Source: Bacteroidales bacterium (GTDB lineage: Bacteria; Bacteroidota; Bacteroidia; Bacteroidales; Muribaculaceae). From it: a stretch of 33,711 nucleotides of DNA. The stretch lies in contig JAJBUH010000011.1 in the NCBI GenBank assembly GCA_020860445.1, positions 1 through 33,711 of the forward strand, written 5' to 3'. This document shows, piece after piece, positions 16,466 to 24,773 of the stretch. Under the pieces are notes generated by a model. That model worked only from the letters and a program-made list of their open reading frames with translations. It was not told the origin of the DNA and did not search any database. The position numbers and the translations under genes were made by a program. Numbering within the stretch: the first letter of the stretch is position 1; every line of letters starts with the position of its first letter.

Positions 16466-18889
16466 ATGACTGACAACGACAATCCCAAAATAGGTATTAC
16501 AGTAGAACAATTCAACCTGGGCGAAGAGCTTATCATCAGAGAGCCAAACACCGAGGCTCTCGCAATCTTGCCAACTCGCAATGTAGTGCTGTTTCCTGAT
16601 GTTACCATCACCGTCAACCTTAAGCGCGAGCTGTCTTTGGCCATAGCCGAAAAGGCATGCCAGAGCCATACTCCCATCGGCATACTGTGCCAAAAGGATG
16701 GCGAGGAGGAGAATCCTAACCTGTGGCGCGGCATGCATCGCACCGGCGTGGTGGCTGATGTGCTCAAGGTGATCGAGATGCCTGATGGCGAGAAGACAGC
16801 CATTATCCACGGCCGCATGCCATTCAAGGTGACCGGCTCTGGACAGAGAGGCTCATTCCCCGCCGGCACTATGATGGCCAAAGCCCAATTGCTCGAGGAT
16901 GTTAGCCCCGAACATGGCGATAGATCGTTCTCTACCATAATCAAACATATCAAAAAGCTGGTAGCCAAGATATTGCCAGCTTACAGCGACGCGTTGATGC
17001 ACATGATCAACAGCGTCATCAAGGATGGCGACCTGGTGATGACAGTCAATATGTTGTGCACCAATCTGCCGTTTGAGCCGGCCGACAAGCAAAAGCTGCT
17101 GGCCGAGCGCTCTGTCAAGGAGCGAGCTTTGGAGTTGCTCAAATTCCTGAAACTCAAAGAGCAAGAACTTGACCTGAGCCTTGATATCCTCAACAAGGTG
17201 CGCATACAGCTCGACGACGAACAGCGCCGTGCCATCTTGCAGCGTCAGATGGAGGTAATCCACGACCAACTATATGGCGAGGACAATAGCGCCGAGGTAT
17301 TTCGCGCCAAGGCAGCCGAGTTGCCGCTACCCCAGCAAGCCAAAGAGACAGTCGATCGAGAGCTCCAAAAACTCGAGCATCTCAATCCCCAAAGCCCCGA
17401 CTACTTTGTGGTATACAATTACATCGAGACAGTGCTCGACCTGCCTTGGGGCAAGGCCGACAAGATAAATGACGATTTCGACAAGGCTCGCAAGTCGCTC
17501 GACCAGGATCATAGCGGACTGGAGAAAGTCAAAGAGCGCATACTGGAGCAGCTGGCTGTGCTGATGCACAAACCCGACGGCAAGGCCCCTATCCTGTGCT
17601 TGGTAGGTCCTCCCGGAGTAGGAAAGACCTCGCTTGGCAAGTCGGTGGCTGATGCCATGGGCCGTGGCTATCAACGCGTAGCCCTTGGAGGCCTGCACGA
17701 CGAGGCCGAAATCCGAGGCCATCGCCGCACATACATCGGCGCTATGCCGGGCCGCATCATGGATGCCATCAAGAAAGCCAAGACCAATAACCCGGTACTT
17801 GTGCTCGATGAGGTGGACAAACTGGGCACTGATTACAAGGGCGACCCCTCGTCGGCCCTGCTCGAAGTGCTTGACCCCGAGCAAAACAGCCATTTCCACG
17901 ACAATTACATCGATGTGGATTTCGACCTCTCTCATGTGTTGTTCATCGCCACAGCCAACACCCTGTCGACAATACCCAAGCCGCTTCTCGACCGAATGGA
18001 GACAATCAATCTGTCGGGCTATTTGGCCGAAGAAAAATTAGAGATAGCCAAGCAGCATCTGATCAAGCGCACTCGTGAGAGCCTCGGCCTCAAAGACAAC
18101 GAGCTGAAAATCTCAGATGCTGCCCTCAAGGCAGTGATTGAGAATTACACCAACGAGAGCGGTGTGCGTCAACTCGAAAAGGCTCTGTCATCAATCGGCC
18201 GCAAAAAGGTGCTGGCCGAGATGAGCCATGGAGAGTTTCCCGATACTGTCGAGCCTCAAGACCTGAAGAAGCTGCTCGGCCTCGCGCCTTTCAATCGCGA
18301 GAAATATGAAGACAACTCATTTGCCGGTGTTGTAACCGGCTTGGCTTGGACTGAGGTAGGAGGAGAAATCCTGTTGGCCGAGGCCTCGCTGGTGCCGGGC
18401 AAGGGCAGCGAGACTGTGACTGGTAATCTGGGCAATGTGATGAAAGAGTCAGCCTCGATTGCCTACCAATGGGTGAGGGCTCACGCCAAGCAGATCGGCA
18501 TCGATTCAGCTCTGTTTGAGAAATACAATCTGCATGTGCATTTCCCTGAGGGAGCTGTGCCAAAGGACGGGCCATCGGCGGGTATCACAATTGCCACTGC
18601 CATTGTATCAGCTTTCACACAGCGCCGAGTCAGAGAGCGCATTGCCATGACTGGCGAAATCACTCTGCGCGGCAAGGTGCTCCCTGTTGGGGGTATCAAG
18701 GAGAAGATTCTGGCAGCTAAGCGCGCGGGAATCAACACCATCGTGCTTTCGGCTGATAACCGAAAAGACATCGAAGATATCGACTCCCGCTATATCCAAG
18801 GGCTGGATTTTCACTACGTGAATACTGCCCTCGATGTAATGCGCTTTGCCATCACCGATCAGCCAGTGGCTGACCCGATTGAGTTATGA
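16466..18889 (+). CDS. lon: ATP-dependent Lon protease
   Basis: An 807-aa AAA+ serine protease degrading misfolded and regulatory proteins in the cytosol. The N-terminal LON substrate domain (~35-240, with [11 protein letters not shown]) is followed by a coiled region. The AAA+ module has Walker [10 protein letters not shown] (~381-389) and Walker [10 protein letters not shown]. The protease domain has the Ser-Lys dyad: S704 in KDGPSAGIT and K747 in GGIKEKI, aligned to E. coli S679/K722. The length is typical. The gene is monocistronic and ends 4 bases from the convergent amidase gene. Confidence 0.97.
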   Translation: MTDNDNPKIGITVEQFNLGEELIIREPNTEALAILPTRNVVLFPDVTITVNLKRELSLAIAEKACQSHTPIGILCQKDGEEENPNLWRGMHRTGVVADVLKVIEMPDGEKTAIIHGRMPFKVTGSGQRGSFPAGTMMAKAQLLEDVSPEHGDRSFSTIIKHIKKLVAKILPAYSDALMHMINSVIKDGDLVMTVNMLCTNLPFEPADKQKLLAERSVKERALELLKFLKLKEQELDLSLDILNKVRIQLDDEQRRAILQRQMEVIHDQLYGEDNSAEVFRAKAAELPLPQQAKETVDRELQKLEHLNPQSPDYFVVYNYIETVLDLPWGKADKINDDFDKARKSLDQDHSGLEKVKERILEQLAVLMHKPDGKAPILCLVGPPGVGKTSLGKSVADAMGRGYQRVALGGLHDEAEIRGHRRTYIGAMPGRIMDAIKKAKTNNPVLVLDEVDKLGTDYKGDPSSALLEVLDPEQNSHFHDNYIDVDFDLSHVLFIATANTLSTIPKPLLDRMETINLSGYLAEEKLEIAKQHLIKRTRESLGLKDNELKISDAALKAVIENYTNESGVRQLEKALSSIGRKKVLAEMSHGEFPDTVEPQDLKKLLGLAPFNREKYEDNSFAGVVTGLAWTEVGGEILLAEASLVPGKGSETVTGNLGNVMKESASIAYQWVRAHAKQIGIDSALFEKYNLHVHFPEGAVPKDGPSAGITIATAIVSAFTQRRVRERIAMTGEITLRGKVLPVGGIKEKILAAKRAGINTIVLSADNRKDIEDIDSRYIQGLDFHYVNTALDVMRFAITDQPVADPIEL

Positions 18890-18893
18890 CAAA

Positions 18894-19781
18894 TCAGTCT
18901 AAATAACGGCTCGTAAGGCCGGAATACGCATCAATGCGCCGATCACGCAAGAATGGCCACCAGCGCCTGACATGCTCTGATCGGCGCATGTCTATATCCA
19001 CAATTGCCTCTGTCTCGGCATTGGTGGGCGCTTGCCATAAGAATTCGCCTTGAGGACCGGCCACAAACGATGAACCCCAGAAATCGATACCAAGAGTGTG
19101 ACCTGAGCGGTCAGCCTCATGGCCTACGCGGTTGACCGAAACTACCGGGAGCCCGTTGGCCACTGCATGCCCGCGTTGTATGGTAATCCAGGCATCGCGC
19201 TGGCGCACCTTCTCATCTTCTGGGTCAGAAGTCTCCCAACCGATAGCCGTGGGATAAATCAGCAATTCAGCTCCGCGCAGGGCCATCAAGCGCGCTGCCT
19301 CGGGATACCACTGGTCCCAGCAAACCAGCACTCCCAAGCGGCCCACCGAGGTATCGATTGGCTCAAATCCCATATCACCGGGAGTAAAGTAGAACTTCTC
19401 ATAGTAGGCCGGGTCATCGGGAATGTGCATCTTGCGGTATTTCCCGGCAATCGACCCGTCTTTTTCAAAGACGACAGCGGTATTGTGGTAGAGGCCCGGG
19501 GCTCGCTTCTCGAAGAGAGAAGTCACAAGCACTACTCCGCACTCTTTGGCCAACTGAGAATAGAACTCGGTGACCTCGCCTGGGATTGGAGATGCCAAGT
19601 CGCATAGCTCCACATCTTCTGACTGGCAGAAGTACAGGCTATCGTGCAATTCTTGATTGACTATGAGCTGGGCGCCCCGGCGGGCGAGCTCTCTGACCTT
19701 GGCGGCTATTCTCGCCCGATTCTGTTGCGGGTCTCCGGTGTTGGCTTGTTGTATCAAACCACATTTTAGAGTGGATTTCAT
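18894..19781 (-). CDS. aguB: Carbon-nitrogen hydrolase, N-carbamoylputrescine amidase type
   Basis: A 295-aa nitrilase-superfamily enzyme; the class hydrolyses N-carbamoylputrescine to putrescine, CO2 and ammonia in the agmatine route to polyamines. The catalytic triad is Glu44 (NQELHDSLYF), Lys117 (KYRKMHIPDD) and Cys154 (VLVCWDQWYPE). The segments KMHIPDDPAYYEKFYFTPGD and IYPTAIGWETSDPEDE are characteristic of the carbamoylputrescine group within the superfamily. The usual partner, agmatine deiminase, is not in the window. The gene has its own -7 box and ends 4 bases from lon's stop. Confidence 0.87.
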   Translation of the reverse strand: MKSTLKCGLIQQANTGDPQQNRARIAAKVRELARRGAQLIVNQELHDSLYFCQSEDVELCDLASPIPGEVTEFYSQLAKECGVVLVTSLFEKRAPGLYHNTAVVFEKDGSIAGKYRKMHIPDDPAYYEKFYFTPGDMGFEPIDTSVGRLGVLVCWDQWYPEAARLMALRGAELLIYPTAIGWETSDPEDEKVRQRDAWITIQRGHAVANGLPVVSVNRVGHEADRSGHTLGIDFWGSSFVAGPQGEFLWQAPTNAETEAIVDIDMRRSEHVRRWWPFLRDRRIDAYSGLTSRYLD

Positions 19782-19826
19782 GTTGGCAAAAGTGTTGAGT
19801 AAGTGTTATAGAATAAAAGAATAACG

Positions 19827-19834
19827 CAAAATTA
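19827..19834 (-). promoter_or_regulatory. Putative -7 box of the amidase gene
   Basis: TAATTTTG on the minus strand lies 45 bases before the ATG at 19781. A TTG-like -33 is 24 bases upstream, too far for a good match. Confidence 0.45.
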
Positions 19835-19910
19835 ATGAATTTCTCTCTAAATATGGGTCAATATCGTGAAATTTGGCCTTTGTTTAACTTAAAATGTCGG
19901 GATAATTTTA

Positions 19911-19918
19911 TAATTTTG
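19911..19918 (+). promoter_or_regulatory. Putative -7 box of the lipoprotein-LysE unit
   Basis: TAATTTTG on the plus strand, 25 bases before the ATG at 19944. No TTTG at the correct -33 distance was seen. Confidence 0.45.
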
Positions 19919-19943
19919 TGGCCGTAAAGAAATAAAACGACAA

Positions 19944-20462
19944 ATGCGACATATCAATATCCAACATATAGCGTTCACAGTAGCCGTATCTACCTCAATC
20001 TTGGCAACTGCCGGATGCTCGACCAAGAAGGATGCTCCATTGGTAACCGAGGCCTCATCATCTGAGGTCACCCAAACCTTGCAGCGCCAAAGCGCCAGCT
20101 ACATCCCCAAGGCTGTCATCTATAAGACCAATGGCGATTACAACGACAATGTGCCAATCACCCTGTCGGCCGATGGCAAGAGCGTAGTATCATTTCCAGC
20201 CCCGACTGATTTGAGAGAAAATTCAACACCGCTGCCCGTGGGCAACGGCTGGCTGCTCGACCGCCGAGGGGGAATCGGCATCAACACTGCTTTCCTCACC
20301 TATACATACTCGCAATACAGAGATTTGGCACAGGCGCCATCGGTGACCCAGCTGCTCGACAGCGTGATTCCCGGTGCAAGGGTAGTCGAAACAAAGACTT
20401 TACCCATCACCTATAGCCAAGCCATCTCTGACCCATCATTGGTAGAGCAGTACGCCAAGTAG
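19944..20462 (+). CDS. Hypothetical lipoprotein
   Basis: A 172-aa protein with a lipoprotein signal peptide and lipobox ATAGC (Cys25). The mature part reads SYIPKAVIYKTNGDYNDNV, SFPAPTDLRENSTPLPVG, GWLLDRRGGIGINTAFLTYTYSQY and ends near SVIPGARVVET. This pattern (IPKA...NGDY...FPAPTD...GWxLxRxG) resembles a Bacteroidales family of unknown function I recall from other genomes; no enzymatic motif is visible. It is followed 2 bases later by a LysE-type exporter, so the two are probably co-transcribed. Confidence 0.8.
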   Translation: MRHINIQHIAFTVAVSTSILATAGCSTKKDAPLVTEASSSEVTQTLQRQSASYIPKAVIYKTNGDYNDNVPITLSADGKSVVSFPAPTDLRENSTPLPVGNGWLLDRRGGIGINTAFLTYTYSQYRDLAQAPSVTQLLDSVIPGARVVETKTLPITYSQAISDPSLVEQYAK

Positions 20463-20464
20463 GA

Positions 20465-21109
20465 ATGGAGCAACTCCTCTACATATTGCCGCGAGGAATA
20501 GCCATAGGCATCCTAATCTCGGCCCCGATGGGGCCGATTGGAATGCTTGTGATACAGCGCACCTTGAGCAAGGGGCGCCTTCCGGCTTTCTTCACTGGCA
20601 TAGGGGCTGCTCTTAGTGATTTGCTATACTGCTTGCTCACCGGATTGGGCATCAGCTTTATCACTGACCTTATCGAGGCTCACCAATTCATATTGCAATT
20701 GGTGGGCGGCGTGGTATTGGCTTGTTTCGGCATATACCTGTTTCGCAAAAATCCCACGCGCTCGCTCAAGACAGCGCGCCAGCAAGCGGCTACCACTTAC
20801 TGGAAGGATTTCGGCACCGGATTCCTGCTTACCTTCTCTAATCCTCTGATTCTATTCTTTATAATAGGTCTATTCGCCCGCTTCAATTTCATATTGCCAG
20901 AACTCAAGGTGGGCCATTACATTGCGGCTTATGTGACGATTTTTGGAGGGGCGCTGCTGTGGTGGTATATTGTAACCACATTGGTGAGCAAGCTACGAGC
21001 CCGATTCAATGTGAGGTCGCTGTGGCTCATCAATCGCATCATCGGCTCATTGCTGATTATCATGTCTGTTATCGGCATCGTGGTAGGCCTGTGCGAACAT
21101 GTGCTCTAA
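20465..21109 (+). CDS. LysE family translocator
   Basis: A 214-aa inner-membrane protein with about six hydrophobic segments and the family N-terminus GILISAPMGPIGMLVIQRTLSKGRLPAFFTGIGAALSDLLY. LysE/RhtB-type proteins export amino acids or related small solutes; the substrate is not predictable here. It starts 2 bases after the lipoprotein stop (TAGGAATG). Its stop overlaps the convergent rlmH stop by 4 bases. No terminator is visible between them. Confidence 0.88.
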   Translation: MEQLLYILPRGIAIGILISAPMGPIGMLVIQRTLSKGRLPAFFTGIGAALSDLLYCLLTGLGISFITDLIEAHQFILQLVGGVVLACFGIYLFRKNPTRSLKTARQQAATTYWKDFGTGFLLTFSNPLILFFIIGLFARFNFILPELKVGHYIAAYVTIFGGALLWWYIVTTLVSKLRARFNVRSLWLINRIIGSLLIIMSVIGIVVGLCEHVL

Positions 21110-21579
21110 TCGTGATGGTAGGGTTCGCCGCGCAGGATTGTCATAGCGCGGTAAATCTGTTCGGTGATGAATAGGCGCACCATCTCGTGGGAAAATGTCA
21201 TCTTTGATAGCGATAGCATTGCATCGGCGCGATCGTAGACTTTTTGCGAGAATCCATAAGGGCCACCGATGGCCATCACTAATCGTCCCGGCAACACATT
21301 CATCTTATCAGATAGCAACTTTGCAAATTCACGCGAGGTGTACTCGCGTCCTCTCTCGTCGAGCAGCGTAAGCCAGTCGCCAGGCTGGAGAGCGGCCAAC
21401 AGGGCTGCGCCCTCCATCTCCTTTTGCTTTTGTTCGGTCAAGGATTTTGTAGTCTTGACATCTGGCAATTCGATAATCTGAAAAGGTATATAATGAGGTA
21501 TGCGCGCGCAATATCTGTCGATGCATTCGCGCAGCGGACCTTGCTGGGTGCGTCCTATGCAAATCAGGGCAATCTTCAT
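21106..21579 (-). CDS. rlmH: 23S rRNA pseudouridine(1915) N3-methyltransferase
   Basis: A 157-aa SPOUT methyltransferase acting on pseudouridine 1915 of 23S rRNA in the assembled ribosome. It begins MKIALICIGRT. The SAM-binding knot has LVMAIGGPYGFS and the C-terminus has LSLSKMTFSHEMVRLFITEQIYRAMTILRGEPYHHD, the characteristic YHH-type end. The start at 21579 gives the normal family length; the longer open frame upstream is not used. It is downstream of the UDG-family gene by 62 bases on the same strand. Confidence 0.95.
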   Translation of the reverse strand: MKIALICIGRTQQGPLRECIDRYCARIPHYIPFQIIELPDVKTTKSLTEQKQKEMEGAALLAALQPGDWLTLLDERGREYTSREFAKLLSDKMNVLPGRLVMAIGGPYGFSQKVYDRADAMLSLSKMTFSHEMVRLFITEQIYRAMTILRGEPYHHD

Positions 21580-21641
21580 AAGGGCTTTTGGTCTTTGGTT
21601 TATGGCTTTTGGAAATATTACATTAAGGTTTTGCCATACAA

Positions 21642-22229
21642 TTAAACGATGCCGAGGGATTGAAACATGCGGTGGTAGTATTCGGCTTTTTGCTCTATCT
21701 TCATGGGATAGGCTCGCGATGTGGAAGGCATTCGCCATATCGCCAAGTCATGCATCATCACTTTTTCTCCCATCTTTGGCAATGGAGTGGAGGTGAGTTG
21801 GGCTATTACAGAGGCGGCTTTTTCGCCCGTGGTAGCCACGGCGTGACACTGGGGCATCTGCTCCAATAGCTGCTGCAAAGGCACCGGCTCGATGATCTCC
21901 AGAAATTTGTCAGAGGCATTGCCCTTAAGGCGCCTCACCTTGCGAGCTGTGTCATTTAGGGCTATGCCTTTTTCGGTCATCAGCCGCTTGATGGCTTCGA
22001 GGTCAAATCTTTTGGCATTTGCATTCCATAGGGCATCCTTATTATTAAGGAATATCAAGCCCATGATGCGCCAGAAATCATTGATGGGATTGGGGTAATA
22101 AAAGTCCATCGACCATCGCTTTTCGCCCGGCGGAAAGGTACCCATAATTAGGATTTTGGCGTTTTCGGGTATAAACGGGGCCCAAGGATGACATTCTATT
22201 TCATAATTATTATTACAGTTTGTCAGCAT
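21642..22229 (-). CDS. Uracil-DNA glycosylase superfamily protein
   Basis: A 195-aa protein of the uracil/hypoxanthine-DNA glycosylase fold, probably acting in base-excision repair. Recognisable features are ILIMGTFPPGEKRWSMDFYYPNPINDFWRIMG near the N-terminus (motif 1 position) and WRMPSTSRAYP near the C-terminus (motif 2 position, with Ser instead of the usual HPS). This fits the mismatch-type or DNA-deoxyinosine glycosylase branch; the exact substrate is uncertain. It is in the same direction as rlmH and divergent from aqpZ. Confidence 0.78.
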   Translation of the reverse strand: MLTNCNNNYEIECHPWAPFIPENAKILIMGTFPPGEKRWSMDFYYPNPINDFWRIMGLIFLNNKDALWNANAKRFDLEAIKRLMTEKGIALNDTARKVRRLKGNASDKFLEIIEPVPLQQLLEQMPQCHAVATTGEKAASVIAQLTSTPLPKMGEKVMMHDLAIWRMPSTSRAYPMKIEQKAEYYHRMFQSLGIV

Positions 22230-22242
22230 TTTGTCGATTTTA

Positions 22243-22274
22243 TTTGTTGGTAAGTAAAATATTCCGTACTTTTG
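22243..22274 (+). promoter_or_regulatory. Aquaporin promoter
   Basis: TTTG (22243-22246), 20 bases, TACTTTTG (22267-22274) on the plus strand, 44 bases before the ATG at 22319. This is a good match in both elements and spacing. Confidence 0.7.
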
Positions 22275-22318
22275 CTAAAATAAACATCATGTTTCACCAA
22301 TAAGTTCTTTTATAGACT

Positions 22319-23017
22319 ATGAAAAAGTATCTTGCAGAGGGCGTAGGCACAATGTTCCTGGTCCTCCTGGCCTGCGGTAGCGCAGTTCTTGCCGGTCCCA
22401 AAATTGGAGTGCTGGGCATCGGTCTATGCTTTGGCCTCGTGTTGCTCTGCCTTTGCTATGCTATTGGCAACATCTCGGGTTGCCACGTAAATCCTGCTGT
22501 TTCGTTTGGCGTATGGCTGTCTGGGCGCATGCCTCTGGGAGAGTGCATTGGGTATATCGTATCGCAGCTCATCGGCGCAACTATCGGCGCTGGTTTCCTG
22601 TATGTGTTTATGGAGATGGGCGAAGGCTTTGATTTCGGCGGCATCACAGTGCCAGGCAAACTCGACCTTGCCACCAACGTGCTCCAGCCCGGTGCAACAT
22701 CCGGTATGGCTCTTCTGACCGAATGCTTGCTCACATTCTTCTTCGTGCTGATTGTGCTCGCAGCCACTGATGCCAAGAAAGGTTATGGCAAATTTGCCGG
22801 CATCGCCATCGGTCTCGCCCTTGGCCTTGTTAATATCGTAGGCATTCCTGTTGACAACTGCTCGGTCAACCCGGCACGTTCATTCGGTCCCGCAGTGTTC
22901 TGCCCAGGCGCATGGGCTGACTTCTGGATCATGATTGTTGGTCCGCTGGTGGGTGCAGTGATCGCAGTGCTTTGCTGGAAGGCAATGGCTGGTACCGAAC
23001 CCGACTCAATCGAATAA
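22319..23017 (+). CDS. aqpZ: Aquaporin Z-like MIP channel
   Basis: A 232-aa six-helix major intrinsic protein for water (possibly small solute) flux across the inner membrane. Both NPA motifs are intact: CHVNPAVSFG (58-60) and CSVNPARSFGPAV (184-186). Alignment from memory to E. coli AqpZ gives selectivity-filter residues F38, N172, C181 and R187. The usual His of water channels is replaced by Asn, while Cys181 is as in mammalian AQP1. The channel type is therefore less certain than the family. It is monocistronic with its own promoter and terminator. Confidence 0.92.
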   Translation: MKKYLAEGVGTMFLVLLACGSAVLAGPKIGVLGIGLCFGLVLLCLCYAIGNISGCHVNPAVSFGVWLSGRMPLGECIGYIVSQLIGATIGAGFLYVFMEMGEGFDFGGITVPGKLDLATNVLQPGATSGMALLTECLLTFFFVLIVLAATDAKKGYGKFAGIAIGLALGLVNIVGIPVDNCSVNPARSFGPAVFCPGAWADFWIMIVGPLVGAVIAVLCWKAMAGTEPDSIE

Positions 23018-23055
23018 TTCTCTTCGACTTGAAAATATAAGGAAAGAATGACGCG

Positions 23056-23088
23056 GAAAGGGAGTCAGCTTAGGCTGAACTCCCTTTC
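23056..23088 (+). terminator. aqpZ terminator
   Basis: The stem GAAAGGGAGT/ACTCCCTTTC encloses a further CAGC/GCTG pairing and is followed by ATTTG. It lies 39 bases after the stop. Confidence 0.7.
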
Positions 23089-23107
23089 ATTTGCTATATA
23101 TAATAAG

Positions 23108-23153
23108 GTGTGGGGAGATTACACTGCCTTGCGCCGAGGCGGCGCGGCCACAC
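23108..23153 (-). terminator. Possible terminator of the MINPP-type phosphatase gene
   Basis: The outer arms GTGTGG/CCACAC (23108-23113, 23148-23153) enclose a GCGCC/GGCGC hairpin (23131-23145), followed on the minus strand by CTTATTATATAT. It touches the stop codon. T tract is poor, so confidence is low. Confidence 0.4.
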
Positions 23154-24418
23154 TATGGTTGGGCGTAGAGGGGGACGCAGTTGAGGAGGTAGGCGCTGGC
23201 TTTTTTCCAGGGGATGTAGATGTCAGATGAGCCGGGGATGAGGGGCACAGGTTGCTCATTGAGGTCAACGCGCAGATAGTATTGGCCGCGCTCAGTCTTG
23301 AATAGGATCAGCTGCAGATTCGAAGCCATGGGCACCACGTAGAAATTCTTCCAATTCTTTCCAACTGTGTCGAAATAATTGGTTAGATAATTGCAACCAG
23401 GCAGTCGCATCAGCGACAGCAAGGGCATCAAGGTTTCGGCATGGCCGAAGCGCAGTCTTACAGCTATTTTGCTCTCGCCATTGATAAAAGCCTCGGTGGT
23501 TGAGATGAGGTCGAGCAATAGGTCAGAGGCAATCTCAGCTGGGATTGACGACAGAGTGGTTGATGTGCGCTGCAGATACTGCTTTAGATTGGCGCATGAC
23601 CAGAGAGCGTTGTACTCAGCGAGGGTGAAAAATTTAGCCGGATCAACATCAATCGACATGGCTGCCAGTCCGGCTATCACCGAGTACTCAGCCAGTGCCA
23701 GATTGCGAGCCTCTTCTGGGTTGGCAAAAGGATAATTTTTGCCGAGGACCTTGACGAGGGCTCCAAAGGGACAGGTCTGCTCGAAATATTCATCATAGAC
23801 GCTCGACACCGAATTGCTCTTGCGGAAATTGATGTAGTCTTGGTCAACATCAAAGGGGCGGAGCAAAGCATCATTGACTCGGCCCGTGAGGGTTGAGAAC
23901 TCCAACTTGTTGTTGAGCCTATCCAATTGATGAGTGAATGAAAACATGCTCATCATGCAGCGCGGCGAATACGATGAGATGGCATTGACCTGACCCGAAG
24001 CAAGCACATCGGGATATGTCATAAACATTCTCGAGGCAATGCCTCTCTGCTCAGCCATGCCAAGCGAGTCGAGCGCACCCCATTGGCCTTGGCACTCTGC
24101 CATCACCCGGTCAACGATTCCAATCAAGTCCTGACCCAGCGGTGTGATGGTGCCGAGAGAGTCGGCTCTGAGCAGGGCAGTGCGCATGGCAGTGCAGTTG
24201 GCAGCCGACGACGGATAGCGAGCACCATGTCGACCCACATGGTTGATCATGACAGCCTCCAATGAGTCGGGCGTGGCAATGGCTTTGTCGGGCACTGGAT
24301 AAGGCATGTACGACCCCGCGCACTCCCAATAGCTGTAATCAGTTGCCATTGGGTTGGCAGCCCAGGCCATAAGCGATGACAAGAGAGAGATTATCAAGAA
24401 AAGATGACGATGTATCAT
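23153..24418 (-). CDS. Secreted histidine-type phosphatase, MINPP/phytase-like
   Basis: A 421-aa exported acid phosphatase of histidine phosphatase clade 2. It has a signal peptide (MIHRHLFLIISLLSSLMAWAA) and the catalytic GRHGARYP at 62-69. The proton-donor motif is HAE at 326-328, not HD. HAE is the form seen in multiple inositol polyphosphate phosphatases, so phytate or related inositol phosphates are the likely substrates (inference from the family). The mature protein ends near LLNCVPLYAQP. Its promoter lies in the palindrome shared with the divergent TPR gene. Confidence 0.88.
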   Translation of the reverse strand: MIHRHLFLIISLLSSLMAWAANPMATDYSYWECAGSYMPYPVPDKAIATPDSLEAVMINHVGRHGARYPSSAANCTAMRTALLRADSLGTITPLGQDLIGIVDRVMAECQGQWGALDSLGMAEQRGIASRMFMTYPDVLASGQVNAISSYSPRCMMSMFSFTHQLDRLNNKLEFSTLTGRVNDALLRPFDVDQDYINFRKSNSVSSVYDEYFEQTCPFGALVKVLGKNYPFANPEEARNLALAEYSVIAGLAAMSIDVDPAKFFTLAEYNALWSCANLKQYLQRTSTTLSSIPAEIASDLLLDLISTTEAFINGESKIAVRLRFGHAETLMPLLSLMRLPGCNYLTNYFDTVGKNWKNFYVVPMASNLQLILFKTERGQYYLRVDLNEQPVPLIPGSSDIYIPWKKASAYLLNCVPLYAQP

Positions 24419-24463
24419 ATCTCGTTTGTTTTTTGTTGGCTATAATTTTTCTCGATCAAAAAA

Positions 24464-24497
24464 TTTTAGTAATTTTGAATCCTCAAAATTACTAAAA
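24464..24497. repeat. 34-bp palindrome between phosphatase and TPR genes
   Basis: Arms of 15 bases, TTTTAGTAATTTTGA (24464-24478) and its exact complement (24483-24497), flank the four-base spacer ATCC. It ends one base before the TPR start codon (24499). A TAATTTTG -7 box is present in each arm, one on each strand. Confidence 0.85.
24470..24477 (+). promoter_or_regulatory. Putative -7 box of the TPR gene
   Basis: TAATTTTG on the plus strand within the palindrome, 21 bases before the ATG at 24499, so the transcript would have a leader of only ~14 bases. No good -33 was found at the correct distance. Confidence 0.5.
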
Positions 24498-24515
24498 AAT
24501 GATCGAACTTACAAA
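24484..24515 (-). promoter_or_regulatory. Promoter of the MINPP-type phosphatase
   Basis: TTTG (24512-24515), 20 bases, TAATTTTG (24484-24491) on the minus strand. The -33 element lies inside the first codons of the divergent TPR gene. The predicted leader to ATG 24418 is ~58 bases. Confidence 0.7.
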
Positions 24516-24771
24516 AATCGAGGAATATATTTCTTCTGGCCAGTTGGATCAGGCCGTCGCAAGCTTGGAAAACAACATAAAAGAGGAGCCAGACCAGGCT
24601 CAATGGCACTTTCTGTGCGGCAAGGTGCACTGGCGTCTGGGCCATCGTCGCGAGGCTATCACAGAATATGAATATGCGGCGCAACTCGACCCAACGTCTC
24701 CAGCAGTAGAGGCCCTAAGGCTAACGCGCGAGATTATGGATTTTTTCAATCCCGATCAATTCAATCCGTAA
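24499..24771 (+). CDS. Small tetratricopeptide-repeat protein
   Basis: A 90-aa protein of about two TPR motifs: IEEYISSGQLDQAVASLENNIKEEPDQ then AQWHFLCGKVHWRLGHRREAITEYEYAAQLDP. A short C-terminal helix follows (VEALRLTREIMDFFNPDQFNP). It has no signal peptide, so it is probably a cytosolic protein-binding adaptor. Its partner is unknown. The start lies at the edge of the shared palindrome, and its stop is 2 bases from the DUF5686 stop (convergent). Confidence 0.85.
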   Translation: MIELTKIEEYISSGQLDQAVASLENNIKEEPDQAQWHFLCGKVHWRLGHRREAITEYEYAAQLDPTSPAVEALRLTREIMDFFNPDQFNP

Positions 24772-24773
24772 TA

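Noticed and set aside
21580..21738. N-terminal extension of RlmH to 210 residues
   Set aside because: The family is ~157 aa and begins MKIALICIG at 21579. The extension overlaps the UDG-family gene in a different frame.
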